34,338 bases of DNA from Candidatus Sungiibacteriota bacterium (GTDB lineage Bacteria; Patescibacteriota; Minisyncoccia; Sungbacterales; JACQCQ01): positions 1 to 34,338 of the forward strand of contig JACOZA010000081.1 of NCBI GenBank assembly GCA_016181565.1, written 5' to 3'. The notes beneath the pieces were generated by a model. The model did no database searches, was not told the origin of the DNA, and saw nothing but the letters and a program-made list of their open reading frames with translations. Shown one piece after another: positions 21,103-30,020 of this stretch (its first letter is position 1; every line of letters begins with the position of its first letter). The translations under genes were made by a program, and so were the position numbers.

Positions 21103-21635
21103 CCGAGCTCAATCAAGCAGTCTTTCATTGGTTAAACGGCTTGGCTGGGGTCAATCACTACTTTGATCTTGGGGTAATTTTCGCCGCGCGTTATTTGGCG
21201 TACATTGCGGCGCTGGTGCCGCTCGTTATTTTTTGGGAGACAGAGCAAAGACACAAAGAGGCAGTCAAAAAAGTCGCAGCCGCCTATGCCGCGGCTTTGA
21301 TTGTTCGTTTTGGCGTCGTAGAACTTATTCGGCTATGGGTCGTTTCGCCGCGACCCTTTATGCTGCTGGGCGAGGCAGTTCGTCTTATCCCGCATGAATC
21401 CAGCTCGTCCTTTCCTTCCGGGCATGCGGCTTTTTTCTTTTCACTGGCGGCCAGTTTCTGGTTTTATCACAGAAAATCGGCATATGTTCTGGCCCTGGCC
21501 GCACTTTTGATTGGCGTTGCCAGAGTCATGGCCGGAGTCCACTGGCCCAGCGATATTTTGGGCGGAGCCGTAGTCGGTATTGTTTTCGGGGCCGCGATCG
21601 AACTTCTCTTAAGAAAATTCTTCTTATACTTATAA
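21099..21635 (+). CDS. PAP2 superfamily phosphatase, probable undecaprenyl-diphosphatase
   Basis: A 178-residue membrane protein with five hydrophobic segments. The acid-phosphatase motifs are VVSPRPFM (C1 part), SSSFPSGHAAFFFS (C2) and ARVMAGVHWPSDILGG (C3). Small PAP2 proteins of this kind often recycle undecaprenyl diphosphate (BcrC-like). Its place in a cluster with ddl fits a peptidoglycan role, but other lipid phosphates are possible. It is coupled to folD and is the last gene of the leuS operon. Six bases separate it from the stop of the convergent gene, and I see no hairpin terminator between them. Confidence 0.85.
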   Translation: MTELNQAVFHWLNGLAGVNHYFDLGVIFAARYLAYIAALVPLVIFWETEQRHKEAVKKVAAAYAAALIVRFGVVELIRLWVVSPRPFMLLGEAVRLIPHESSSSFPSGHAAFFFSLAASFWFYHRKSAYVLALAALLIGVARVMAGVHWPSDILGGAVVGIVFGAAIELLLRKFFLYL

Positions 21636-21641
21636 TCTAAC

Positions 21642-22859
21642 TCACCACATTAGGAGACTCCACCACGGCTTTTTTACCGCTTCGATAGCGCCGTTCTCGG
21701 CATTGATATTAATTGTCACTTGCATAGTTACCGGAATAAGGAAGAGAAGCCGGCCACGTTTTCTTGCTCGCACTTCGTAAGTCGGTTGGTTTTTCTCCGT
21801 TTGTTTAAGCTCGACAGTTTCAACGGCATCAATGTTAAGTTTGCCTTCTTTTTTCTGGCTCTCGATAATTTGCGGAACTGCTTCTAGACGAACGCTTGGC
21901 GGTGGTTCAATTGAGGGCAGTCCTTGTTCGGCTTCTCCTGGTATGATCGATTGTCCGGCTGGTGCGGGCGTAGGCATTGGAGCCGACGGAGAAGCTGGAG
22001 TCGGGGTTGGCGTGCCAGTGGTTGTGCCGCCGATCGGACGTACAACAACAATGTCGACCGATGATTTGTTATTCGACTCATCGACCTCGTTTATTTTATT
22101 GAATGGATCAGCCGATATTGATAGAATTTTTGGCCCGGCCGAATTATAGAGGCCCGTCATCTCAACATGACAAGCCGTTTGAGGCTCCAGTACTGCAGTT
22201 GATTTACATCCGTCTGATGTCAAGTTTGCAATTATTCCTATGGGCGTGGTTGATGGGTCTATGCCGTAAGAAGCAAATTGTCGCAGATCGACGTTGCCCG
22301 CATCGCTAATGCCGCGGTTCTCAACATCAAAACTAATAGAAATTCGCTGATTTATCGTCGGTGTTGTCGGCTGGACCTTCAGTCCGGAAATAACTAGATC
22401 GGCTGTTGGAGCGACAGTTGAGGCGGGGACGATACTAAACGGCGAATCGCTCTTATCTGGGATCCAGCCGTAGGGATATTTGTACTGCGGATAAAGGATA
22501 GGTGAGACGCCCCCAACTTGGACGAAGTATTGATCATTTGATCCTTGCTGGATGAAGGCGGGAACTAGGAAATTTTCTGATCCATCGTTGGTGGTAGCTT
22601 CCGCAATAATCTGGACAGTCTTAAAAACTCCGCCAATATTCTCGTCCTTCTCTAAAAGAACAATTGACACCGGTGTATCAGCCGGATAGTTCGTTGTTGT
22701 CCACTTGATGGTTTGTACACTCCCCATGGACCAGATTTCTCCGCCATTGGGCGAGAGCACGATAATTGCAGAACTCGTTTGCGCAAATGCTTGATATGCA
22801 AACGTTAATACAAAAATGACTAAAATTGACTGCAGGCTTTTCTTGGCTTGGATCATCAT
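21642..22859 (-). CDS. secreted or anchored protein with Kre9-like and CARDB-like domains
   Basis: The protein has a signal peptide (residues 1-26, ending AYQAFA). It continues with a domain starting LSPNGGEIWSMGSVQTIKW, typical of Kre9/KNH-like Ser-Thr-rich surface modules. Then comes a CARDB-like adhesion domain (about 155-275; LVISGLKVQPTTPTIN, FDVENRG, INEVDESNN), a Thr/Pro/Ala-rich linker (280-310), and a C-terminal module ending KKPWWSLLMW. I recall that end as common in Parcubacteria extracellular proteins. It is probably displayed at the cell surface. It is preceded by an AT-rich region holding TATATT-like -10 candidates and lies 48 bases downstream of tRNA-Leu on the same strand. Confidence 0.75.
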   Translation of the reverse strand: MMIQAKKSLQSILVIFVLTFAYQAFAQTSSAIIVLSPNGGEIWSMGSVQTIKWTTTNYPADTPVSIVLLEKDENIGGVFKTVQIIAEATTNDGSENFLVPAFIQQGSNDQYFVQVGGVSPILYPQYKYPYGWIPDKSDSPFSIVPASTVAPTADLVISGLKVQPTTPTINQRISISFDVENRGISDAGNVDLRQFASYGIDPSTTPIGIIANLTSDGCKSTAVLEPQTACHVEMTGLYNSAGPKILSISADPFNKINEVDESNNKSSVDIVVVRPIGGTTTGTPTPTPASPSAPMPTPAPAGQSIIPGEAEQGLPSIEPPPSVRLEAVPQIIESQKKEGKLNIDAVETVELKQTEKNQPTYEVRARKRGRLLFLIPVTMQVTININAENGAIEAVKKPWWSLLMW

Positions 22860-22907
22860 ATTGAATAAAATTTATAAATAATATAGTACTTTATGCGATT
22901 TATGGAT

Positions 22908-22994
22908 TGGTGCCGGAGGAGGGAGTCCAACCCTCATGGGCTTGCGCCCACGCGATTTTGAGTCGCGCGTGTATAGCAGTTCCACCACTCCGGC
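22908..22994 (-). tRNA. tRNA-Leu, anticodon CAA
   Basis: The 87-nt class II tRNA reads on the minus strand from GCCGGAG (5' acceptor) to CTCCGGC-A-CCA. The anticodon stem is CGCGA/TCGCG with loop CTCAAAA, anticodon CAA (codon TTG). It has a long variable arm (GGGC-GCAA-GCCC) and a T arm GAGGG/CCCTC. The CCA end is encoded. Confidence 0.97.
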
Positions 22995-23004
22995 GCGCAC
23001 AGGC

Positions 23005-23033
23005 ATCATATTTTTGAAGTGACCGTTTGTCAA
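23005..23033 (-). promoter_or_regulatory. promoter of tRNA-Leu
   Basis: On the minus strand TTGACA (23033-23028), 17-base spacer, TATGAT (23010-23005), then ten bases to the tRNA 5' end. This is the best -35/-10 pair in the window. Confidence 0.85.
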
Positions 23034-23055
23034 CGAAACTCGCCCGCGTTATTCT
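23027..23055 (+). promoter_or_regulatory. promoter of parB overlapping the tRNA -35 box
   Basis: TTGTCA (23027-23032), 17-base spacer, TATTCT (23050-23055), then nine bases to the ATG, giving a leader of zero to three bases. The hexamer shares five bases with the tRNA-Leu -35 box on the other strand. Confidence 0.7.
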
Positions 23056-23064
23056 AGATATGTC

Positions 23065-24087
23065 ATGGACGAATCGACTCAACCAGGCTCCGTTCCGGAA
23101 GAAAATAATCCTATATCGGGGCTAACAGCCCCCTCGGGTCCGCCGGTGGGATTCACCACTCCCGCGGCCGAATTTAAACCCGTCGCTCCCTTGACCGAGC
23201 GTCGCGCCAATGAAAGCATTTTTTGGATTGAACGAACAAGGATTCAGCCGAATCCCTACCAGCCGCGGCGCGAGTTTGATGAAGCGTCGCTGAAAGATTT
23301 GGCTGAATCCATCCGGACGCACGGCATGCTCCAGCCGATTTTGGTGTCGCGCGTAGAGGTTGAAACCCCTCGCGGCATGGAGGTGAAATACCAGTTGATC
23401 GCCGGCGAGCGGCGCCTGCGTGCCGCGGGACTCGCCGGCATGGAGCAGGTGCCGGTCATCATCAAAAAGGAGCCGACGGACCGGATGAAGTTGGAACTGG
23501 CGTTGATTGAGAACGTCCAGCGCGAGGACTTAAACCCGATTGAGCGCGCCAAAGCTTTCCGTCAGCTGATTGATGATTTCAAGCTGATGCAGCGCGAAGT
23601 CGCCGAGCGCGTGGGGAAATCGCGCGAGATGGTGGCCAATACCCTTCGACTCTTGTCTCTACCCATTGATATGCAGCAGGCGATTGCCGACGGCAAGATG
23701 ACCGAGGGGCATGCGCGCGCCGTTTTGATGGTGGGGGACAATCTTGAACTGCAAAGACAAATTTTTAACCAGATTATGTCGGGGAAATTGACGGTTCGTG
23801 AAACGGAAAATGAAGCGCGCCGGCTCTCCGGCCGTACCTTAACTCCGCGCAAGCGCTTTGGCTCGCCCGGGGATCCCGAAACGCGCGACTGGCAGTCAAA
23901 ACTGCAGGAACTTCTAGGTACGAAAGTATTAGTTCAGAAAATCGGTGACCGCGGCAAAATCGTGATTGAGTTTTATTCCGACGAAGAACTGCGCGCGATT
24001 ATTGATAAGGTACTGCAGGAGCGGGGTGACGCGGTACAAAGTGACAAGGGAAAAGGAGTACGCCGAGCTGAAGGATTCACGGAATGA
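23065..24087 (+). CDS. parB: ParB/Spo0J family partition protein
   Basis: A DNA-binding CTPase that spreads from parS sites in chromosome segregation. Residues 1-50 are a low-complexity Pro/Glu-rich lead. The ParB N-terminal domain follows with IQPNPYQPRREFDEASLKDL, HGMLQPI and the GERRLRAAGLAG box. Next is an HTH domain (about 150-210; ALIENVQREDLNPIERAKAF, VAERVGKSREMVANTLRLL) and a C-terminal dimer region. The last residues (VQSDKGKGVRRAEG) are repeat-encoded (AAAGTGACAAGGG at 24038-24050). No parA is adjacent and no parS-like 16-bp palindrome was seen. It has its own promoter shared back to back with tRNA-Leu. Confidence 0.94.
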   Translation: MDESTQPGSVPEENNPISGLTAPSGPPVGFTTPAAEFKPVAPLTERRANESIFWIERTRIQPNPYQPRREFDEASLKDLAESIRTHGMLQPILVSRVEVETPRGMEVKYQLIAGERRLRAAGLAGMEQVPVIIKKEPTDRMKLELALIENVQREDLNPIERAKAFRQLIDDFKLMQREVAERVGKSREMVANTLRLLSLPIDMQQAIADGKMTEGHARAVLMVGDNLELQRQIFNQIMSGKLTVRETENEARRLSGRTLTPRKRFGSPGDPETRDWQSKLQELLGTKVLVQKIGDRGKIVIEFYSDEELRAIIDKVLQERGDAVQSDKGKGVRRAEGFTE

Positions 24088-24162
24088 GGTCGGGAGGCTT
24101 TTACACGGGTTCATTCGCTCATTGAAGTAAGCCCAATTTCCCTAGTTCCTTGCTGCTTATCT

Positions 24163-24203
24163 CTCGTCACTGATCTATTGTCTCTTGTTTCTTGTCTCTT
24201 GTC
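24163..24203 (-). repeat. GACAAG-type repeat between parB and rel
   Basis: Read on the minus strand it contains GACAAGAGACAAGAAACAAG and GAGACAATAGATCAGTGACG units. It shares the 13-mer GACAAGAGACAAG with leuS 14449-14478 and AGTGAC with the parB 3' end. It lies between the convergent stops of parB and rel; no hairpin terminator is clear in 24088-24204. Confidence 0.75.
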
Positions 24204-24204
24204 G

Positions 24205-25932
24205 CTAGATTATTCTATAACTCACTTCATCAACGCCTTTGACGCTTTTCAATTTGGTAATGAGTTTCTTCAGTTCGTCATCGGACTTGACGGGACAGTT
24301 CATGATAATTAAAGGATGACTACGCTCTCCGCGCTCGGTGCGGGTGCCTTTCATATTAATTTTGAATGAGGCGACGACCGAGGTGAGATCATTCAAGAAT
24401 CCCACGCGATCTTTGCCGATGACGCGGACTTCAACCAATTGACCGCCTTGTTTCTGGCCGAAAATTTTATCGCGCTCGGCCGTGCGCAGCACCGAAGCAA
24501 TATGTTTTCGCGCCATCGAAGTTTTGACAAAGTTCAGCCAATCGGGATTGGGTTTTTTGTTTTTTTGCGTGATGACTTCAACCACATCGCCGTTTCCCAG
24601 CTCGTGATCCAACGGCACCATCTTGCCGTTGACGCGGGCGCCCGAGGCGCTGTTGCCGATTGCTGAATGCACGTGATAGGCAAAGTCAACCGGTGTGGCG
24701 CCTTCGGGGAGATCTATGGCATCGCCTCTGGGCGTTAAGCAGAAGATGCGGTTTTTGAAGAAGTCGATTTTCAGCGATTCCAGGAACTCGCTTGAGTCCG
24801 TCACTTCGTTTTGCCAGTCGCGGAGCTGGTTTACCCAGGAGAGTTCAGCGTCTTTGGCGGTGGAGGCGATATTCTTGCGGTAGTCCTTCAATTTTTTTTG
24901 CTCGCTGTAGGCCCAGTGTGCGGCGATGCCGTGCTCGGCTTCTTCATGCATTTCGGGGGTGCGGATTTGAATTTCTATAATCTCGCCATCCGGCCCGAAG
25001 ATAGTGGTGTGCAACGACTTGTAGCCGTTGGGTTTGGGCATGGCGATGTAGTCTTTGATAAGCCCGGGGAACGGTTTCCAGTGCGCGTGAATAATGCCGA
25101 GCGCCCGATAGCAGTCCTCAATCGTCGGCACGATCATACGAAGAGCTATCAAGTCGTGAATTTTTTCGATGTCCATGTCGTGCTTCAGCAGCTTCTGCCA
25201 CAAGCTGTATTGGTGCTTCGCGCGCGAGTGCATATCAAGGATGGTGATACTTTCATCCCGCAGGTATTTTTCTGTGAGCGGCTGGATGCGCTTGATATAG
25301 TTTGCGCGCTCGCTCATCTCGCTTTGGGCGAGTTTCATAACCATCGCGTGTTCTTCGGGATAGACATAGGGAAACGCCAGGTCTTCCAGCGCGGCTTTTA
25401 AGTCTCCGAAGCCGAGGCGACTGGCAAGCGGCGCGTAAATTTCAAGAGTTTCCAACGCGATTCTTTTTTGCTTTTCCGGCGGCAGGGCCGCCAGTGTTTC
25501 CATATTATGCAGCCGATCCATCAGCTTGATCAGAACCACGCGGATGTCTTCGGCAATGGCAAAAAACATCTTGCGCAGCGACTCGGCCATGCGTTCGATG
25601 CCGCTGTATTTGAGTTTCCCGAGCTTGGTCACGCCGTCCACCAGGAAGGCAATGTCGTCGCCGAACTCTCTTCGGATGTCTTCAATGGAAACTCCCGTAT
25701 CTTCGGCAGTGTCGTGCAGAAGCGCCGCGGCGATGGTTGCTGGGTCCAGTTTCAGTTCCGCCAGGCGAATGGCTGCGGCCAGGGGGTGGGCGATGTAAGG
25801 CTCTCCCGATTTTCGTTTTTGGCCGCGATGGACTTTATCGGCAAAGTGGAATGCCCGCTCGATAATTGCGAGATCAGACGGATTGTAGGATTTGATTTTT
25901 TCTTTGAGGAGGGCGAGTGTCACAGTACCCAT
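24205..25932 (-). CDS. rel: RelA/SpoT homologue, (p)ppGpp synthetase/hydrolase
   Basis: The bifunctional stringent-response enzyme makes and degrades (p)ppGpp. The 575-residue protein has an HD hydrolase domain (about 40-190; ALLHDTAEDTG, IKLMDRLHNMETL), a synthetase domain (about 235-350; LIALRMIVPTIEDCYRALG, KDYIAMPKPNGYKSLHTT, EIQIRTPEMHEEAEHG), a TGS domain (about 395-455; LTPRGDAIDLPEGATPVDFA) and a C-terminal ACT domain (about 500-575). It is shorter than E. coli SpoT (702) because the central helical/zinc-finger part is reduced. Both catalytic halves look intact. A TACTAT -10-like box stands only three bases before the ATG, so a start at the GTG three codons downstream should also be considered. 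Confidence 0.94.
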   Translation of the reverse strand: MGTVTLALLKEKIKSYNPSDLAIIERAFHFADKVHRGQKRKSGEPYIAHPLAAAIRLAELKLDPATIAAALLHDTAEDTGVSIEDIRREFGDDIAFLVDGVTKLGKLKYSGIERMAESLRKMFFAIAEDIRVVLIKLMDRLHNMETLAALPPEKQKRIALETLEIYAPLASRLGFGDLKAALEDLAFPYVYPEEHAMVMKLAQSEMSERANYIKRIQPLTEKYLRDESITILDMHSRAKHQYSLWQKLLKHDMDIEKIHDLIALRMIVPTIEDCYRALGIIHAHWKPFPGLIKDYIAMPKPNGYKSLHTTIFGPDGEIIEIQIRTPEMHEEAEHGIAAHWAYSEQKKLKDYRKNIASTAKDAELSWVNQLRDWQNEVTDSSEFLESLKIDFFKNRIFCLTPRGDAIDLPEGATPVDFAYHVHSAIGNSASGARVNGKMVPLDHELGNGDVVEVITQKNKKPNPDWLNFVKTSMARKHIASVLRTAERDKIFGQKQGGQLVEVRVIGKDRVGFLNDLTSVVASFKINMKGTRTERGERSHPLIIMNCPVKSDDELKKLITKLKSVKGVDEVSYRII

Positions 25933-25975
25933 TTGATAGTACGAATTAGCCTGATTAGCAAGTTCCCATCACATA

Positions 25976-26002
25976 AAACCGCCGCGTCTGACGCGGCGGT
26001 TT
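25976..26002 (-). terminator. rho-independent terminator of topA
   Basis: A perfect 13-bp palindrome with a one-base centre (AAACCGCCGCGTC / GACGCGGCGGTTT) lies eight bases after the topA stop. It is followed on the minus strand by TTTTATGT. The A-tract on the other side lets it work in both directions. Confidence 0.92.
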
Positions 26003-26009
26003 CGGTGTT

Positions 26010-28022
26010 TTAGGCTTCGCTCGGTTCTTTTTTCTTCCCGTTCGGATTCGTCCAGGTAGCATAAGTACAGGTAGGATACCTTGAGCAGCCGAAGAAAAGA
26101 CGCCTTTTTCTGGTGAATCGCTGGACAACGTCGCCTTCCCGGCAAAGTGGGCATTTTACTCCGGTTGAAACAGGCTCTTTATTGATGGCCTTGGCGTTTT
26201 TGCACTCGGGAAAACCCGAGCAGGCGAGGAATTTGCCGAAACGGCCGAACTTAATGACCATGGGCTTGCCGCACTTCTCGCAGACTCCATCAGTTACCTC
26301 ATCGGCAATTTGTTTCTTGACTTCTTCGTACTTGATTTCCAAATGCTTCGAAAACGGTTCGTAGAATTCACGGATCACCGGCTGCCATTCTTTAGATCCT
26401 TCGGCGACTTCATCGAACTCCAGTTCAATTTTGGCGGTGAAGCCGATGTCTACAACTTCAGGGAAGTGCTCGACTAACAGATCGTTCACCATGATCCCCA
26501 TATCAGTCGGCCGGTAGCGCTTCCTGTCATCTTTCTCAACATAGCTGCGGTTCTGGATGGTGGAGAGCGTCGGCGCGTAGGTCGAGGGGCGTCCCACGCC
26601 GGCTTTTTCCAGCATCTTGATCAGCGACGCATCGGTATAGCGCGGCGGCGGTTCGGTGAAGTGCTGGATTGGGAGCACTTGCGATGGGATCACCTTCTCC
26701 GCCGGTTTCAATTCCGGCAGGAGAATCTCTTCCGTTTTCATGGGGTAGACTTTCAAGAAGCCGTCAAATTTCATCACTTGTCCCGTGGCGCGGAAGGTGT
26801 ATAAACCCGCAGCCATGTCGGCCGTCGTGTTGTCAAACACCGCCGGCGGCATTTGAGTAGCCATGAAACGCTGCCAGATGAGGCGGTAGAGCTTCAACTG
26901 GCGCGTATCGAGATAATCGGCAATCGAGTCGGGGCTCAGCGCGGGGTCCGTCGGGCGGATAGCTTCGTGCGCTTCTTGGGCGCCCCTGGTCTTGGTTTTG
27001 AAAAATCGAGGAGAAGGGAGGGTGTAGGATACGCCGAACTGCTTTTCAAGATAATGCCTGGCCGCAATCACCGCGCTTTGCGCCATGCTCGTCGAGTCTG
27101 TGCGCATGTAGGTAATCAACCCGACCTCACCCTCCCCAATGTTGATTCCTTCGTAGAGCTGCTGCGCCAGCACCATGGTTTGGCGCGCGGAAAATCCAAG
27201 CCGCCGCGAGGCTTCCTGCTGCAGGGTAGAGGTCATGAACGGCGGGAAAGGCGACTTCGACGTTGCCTTTTTTTCGACGTTGGCAACGATCCAGTCTTTA
27301 TCTTTCGCGTCTTCAGCAATTTGCTTGGCGTCCGCTTCAGTTTTGATGTCGAACTTTTCCAGGGGTTTTCCGTTTGTCTTGGCCAGCGTGGCGCGGAATT
27401 TTTCGCCTTTTCCGGTTTTCACGTCTGCTTCGATGGTCCAGTATTCCTCGGCTTTGAACGCCTCAATTTCTCGCTCGCGCTCGACAACCAGCCGCACCGC
27501 GACCGACTGCACTCTTCCGGCGGAAAGCCCGCGCGCCACTTTTTTCCATAAAAAGGGCGAGAGCTTGTACCCTACGATACGGTCAAGGATGCGGCGCGCC
27601 TGCTGGGCGTTGATGAGCTTTGTATCCAGATCGCGGGGGTTTTGGAGCGCTGCTTGGATGGCGGGCTCGGTGATTTCATGAAAGACAATACGCTCAATGT
27701 TGTCGTCGGGACGATCTTCGAGCCCGAGGGCCGAGATCAGATGCCAGGCGATAGCCTCGCCTTCGCGGTCCTCGTCAGTCGCCAGGATTATTTTGGCGGT
27801 CTTCTTGGCGAGTTCTTTTAACTTTTTGACGTTAGCTTTGGCTTTCTGGGGGACGATGTAGGAGGGCGTAAAATTATTCTCGAAGTCAATGCCAATTTTA
27901 GACTTCGGCAAGTCTCTAACATGTCCGTATGAAGATTCAACGATAAAGTCTTTTCCGAGGAACCGCGAGATGGTTCTGGCTTTCGTCGGCGATTCAACGA
28001 TGACAAGGTTTTTTTGTTTCAT
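26010..28022 (-). CDS. topA: DNA topoisomerase I (type IA)
   Basis: The enzyme relaxes negative supercoils through a 5'-phosphotyrosine intermediate. The 670-residue protein starts with the Toprim domain (VIVESPTKARTI, ATDEDREGEAIAWH) and then the ring domains with RRILDRIVGYKLSPFLW and RGLSAGRVQSVAVRLV. The catalytic tyrosine is at residue 305 in LITYMRTDSTSM. The C-terminus has two Cys4 zinc ribbons, CEKCGKPMVIKFG..CSGFPEC and CPLCREGD..CSRYPTC, ending in a basic tail. Length is in the usual range for a two-ribbon enzyme. The 138 bases upstream (28023-28160) hold two TTGAC[A/T] -35-like boxes but no convincing -10 partner. Confidence 0.97.
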   Translation of the reverse strand: MKQKNLVIVESPTKARTISRFLGKDFIVESSYGHVRDLPKSKIGIDFENNFTPSYIVPQKAKANVKKLKELAKKTAKIILATDEDREGEAIAWHLISALGLEDRPDDNIERIVFHEITEPAIQAALQNPRDLDTKLINAQQARRILDRIVGYKLSPFLWKKVARGLSAGRVQSVAVRLVVEREREIEAFKAEEYWTIEADVKTGKGEKFRATLAKTNGKPLEKFDIKTEADAKQIAEDAKDKDWIVANVEKKATSKSPFPPFMTSTLQQEASRRLGFSARQTMVLAQQLYEGINIGEGEVGLITYMRTDSTSMAQSAVIAARHYLEKQFGVSYTLPSPRFFKTKTRGAQEAHEAIRPTDPALSPDSIADYLDTRQLKLYRLIWQRFMATQMPPAVFDNTTADMAAGLYTFRATGQVMKFDGFLKVYPMKTEEILLPELKPAEKVIPSQVLPIQHFTEPPPRYTDASLIKMLEKAGVGRPSTYAPTLSTIQNRSYVEKDDRKRYRPTDMGIMVNDLLVEHFPEVVDIGFTAKIELEFDEVAEGSKEWQPVIREFYEPFSKHLEIKYEEVKKQIADEVTDGVCEKCGKPMVIKFGRFGKFLACSGFPECKNAKAINKEPVSTGVKCPLCREGDVVQRFTRKRRLFFGCSRYPTCTYATWTNPNGKKKEPSEA

Positions 28023-28160
28023 CTGATGGCTGTCGTAGGGGCTTCTTAACGGGGCGAGTCAACAATTTAATCTACTAACCATATTACACCGTATGCTGTC
28101 AATCCCAACACTAATCTGGGCGTGAAAATTTCTAATGTCCTCAAGTCAGCGCGTGATAAC

Positions 28161-29195
28161 TTATGCGCGACGTGAATAGATGCCCAGCTCAACTTCAAAA
28201 ATTTTATTTTTTAATTCGAGGAGGGAGAGCGATGCCTGCAATGCGGCGGTGTCTTCTTTTAACTGCGTTTTTAAATCATCGAGCGAGCACGGTTCACGAA
28301 GAGCTTCCAGTATTTTTGCTTCCAGTTCGCCGAGCGCTTCCGCCGCGGCTTCAGGGACGGTCTTGGCCCTTCCGTAGGCTTCGAAAAGATCGTTGGGAGA
28401 AAGCGCCGGCGTCGCCCCTTCTTTGATTAATAGATTCGGGCCCCGAGAGGTAAGCGAGGTAATCGGCCCCGGAATGGCAAAAACATCGCGGTTTTCTTCC
28501 ATGGCGAGGCGCGCCGTAATCAGCGCTCCGCTTTTTTCTTGGGCTTCGACGATGATGATTCCCTGCGCAAGGCCCGCGATGATGCGGTTCCGCTCGGGGA
28601 AGTGATGAGGCAAGGCCGGGGCTCCCGGCGGGTACTCGGAGATGACAGCCCCGCCGTCCTTAATAATCGTTTCGGCAATCGCCCAATTGGCTTGGGGAAA
28701 GAATGAATCTCGATCAAGCCCCGAGCCGATGACCGCCACGGTCCTGCCGCGCGCTTTCAACGCCCCCACGTGCGCTTCGCGGTCAATGCCGGTGGCAAGA
28801 CCCGAGACGATAATCGCGCCACCCTCCGCTAGTTCTTCGCCAAATTGGCGGGCGACGAATTTTCCGTATTCTGTGGGCTTTCGTGTGCCGACAATGCCGA
28901 TGGTCCAATCTGTCTCGTTGTGTTTCCACGGGAGCTTACCTTTTATATAGAGAATCGCGGGCGCATCATGGATTTCTTTCAAGAGCGGGGGATAGTCTTT
29001 ACTTGACTGATCAACCAGCCAGATGCCGGCACGCACCAATTTTTCCATTTCGCGGTCGGGGTCAATAGCAGAGTGTGATATTTTCCGCCAGGCGGTTTCG
29101 GGATTGGGAGTTTGGTTCAGTGCTTTTAAAAGCGCTTGCGGTTCGCCGCCGAGGGCCAGGTTGAGCGCGTGAATAAATTTTGTCGAAGAGTTCAT
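28161..29195 (-). CDS. dprA: DNA-processing protein DprA
   Basis: DprA binds incoming single-stranded DNA and loads RecA during natural transformation. The 344-residue protein has the Rossmann-like core with IGIVGTRKPTEYGK, IVSGLATGIDREAHVGAL, VIGSGLDRDSFFPQ, PHHFPERNRIIAGLA and MEENRDVFAIPGPI. It also has a C-terminal winged-helix-like segment (about 275-340) seen in many DprA proteins. Possible -10 TCTATA (minus-strand TATAGA, 29205-29210) stands nine bases before the ATG, which would give an almost leaderless transcript; no good -35 was found. Its presence is in line with DNA uptake in this lineage. Confidence 0.95.
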   Translation of the reverse strand: MNSSTKFIHALNLALGGEPQALLKALNQTPNPETAWRKISHSAIDPDREMEKLVRAGIWLVDQSSKDYPPLLKEIHDAPAILYIKGKLPWKHNETDWTIGIVGTRKPTEYGKFVARQFGEELAEGGAIIVSGLATGIDREAHVGALKARGRTVAVIGSGLDRDSFFPQANWAIAETIIKDGGAVISEYPPGAPALPHHFPERNRIIAGLAQGIIIVEAQEKSGALITARLAMEENRDVFAIPGPITSLTSRGPNLLIKEGATPALSPNDLFEAYGRAKTVPEAAAEALGELEAKILEALREPCSLDDLKTQLKEDTAALQASLSLLELKNKIFEVELGIYSRRA

Positions 29196-29240
29196 AAAAT
29201 GTACTCTATACGATTCGAGTGCTTGTTGTGAAATGAAAGC

Positions 29241-29268
29241 GGCCCCACCAATCGCGTTTGGCGGGGCC
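29241..29268 (-). terminator. terminator downstream of pyrE
   Basis: On the minus strand GGCCCCGCCAA and TTGGTGGGGCC form an 11-bp stem (one G-T) with loop ACGCGA, followed by the modest T-rich tail CTTTCATTTC. It closes the pyrF-pyrE unit before dprA. Confidence 0.75.
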
Positions 29269-29294
29269 GTGCTGCGGGTACATCCTGCGGAGCG

Positions 29295-29993
29295 TTATGT
29301 TGCTTTGCCCGTGAGCTCCGCCCAGTGACTTTTCGGCTTCAGTGCCGGCGACCCCTGCTTGCAGAGAATGCACTCTTCGGACGACCAGGCCTTCACGACC
29401 TTCTTGGCCAGGCAGATGATGTCGCCGGTTGCCATCAAGGACCGGTCACTGTCAGGGCGCAGAATCCCGCAGGCGATATCGGGATTCCACCTGATTCGAC
29501 CGTGCGGATTCTCCACTTCAACGGCTCTGCGGACAGCTATCGTTGTCTCGAGCGTCGTGATCAATTCCTCTGCCTGCAGGACGTGCTCGCCCTCGGCAAC
29601 TGTGAACTTACAGAAGAACCGCGGCGCCGTCTTGTCAGTCTCGAAGGCGGGATTTTTCTCGACGTACTCGAATCTGGCCCTGACTTGACCGACATAGTTG
29701 AGCTGTCGCGCAAGCTCGTAGCCAAACGGGACGGCGCTGTAGGTGGAGCTCACGATGACATCAACCAGTTCTACCAGCACGTTCCGCTTGTAGAGACGTC
29801 TGACGAGTTCATAGATGAGTTTCGTTGTCAGGTGCGGCCGTGAGAGAACCTTCCGCGAGTCCACATAGCCGTCCGAGTGCTTGCCGCTTGTGAGAATCGC
29901 GTGCGGTGCGCCGGGAACGCCTCTCCGGTAGTCGAAGAACCAGGTAGCGCCGGCTTCGTCGTAGATAGCGAGCACTTCATCATCGGTGAGCAT
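29295..29993 (-). CDS. pyrE: orotate phosphoribosyltransferase-like protein
   Basis: The 232-residue protein looks like a type I phosphoribosyltransferase that would convert orotate plus PRPP to OMP. SGKHSDGYVDSRKVLSRP matches the OPRT N-terminal segment, and DVIVSSTYSAVPFGYELA is where the PRPP-binding strand should be. That motif departs from the common DD(V)xxTG form, so a related phosphoribosyltransferase is possible. The C-terminal 60 residues carry a Cys pair (CILC) not found in typical PyrE. It lies 27 bases behind pyrF on the same strand and has a strong ribosome binding site (AGGAGAGGAG). Codons are C/G-ending far more than in its neighbours. Confidence 0.75.
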   Translation of the reverse strand: MLTDDEVLAIYDEAGATWFFDYRRGVPGAPHAILTSGKHSDGYVDSRKVLSRPHLTTKLIYELVRRLYKRNVLVELVDVIVSSTYSAVPFGYELARQLNYVGQVRARFEYVEKNPAFETDKTAPRFFCKFTVAEGEHVLQAEELITTLETTIAVRRAVEVENPHGRIRWNPDIACGILRPDSDRSLMATGDIICLAKKVVKAWSSEECILCKQGSPALKPKSHWAELTGKAT

Positions 29994-30020
29994 CAGATTT
30001 CTCCTCTCCTCTGCGATCAG

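Noticed and set aside
23065..24087. parS site near parB
   Set aside because: Looked for a TGTTTCACGTGAAACA-like palindrome around parB and in its promoter; none seen.
24811..25401. 196-residue ORF antisense to rel
   Set aside because: It lies wholly opposite a well-supported conserved gene and its translation resembles no family; a shadow of codon bias.
26853..27551. 232-residue ORF antisense to topA
   Set aside because: Antisense shadow of the conserved topoisomerase reading frame.
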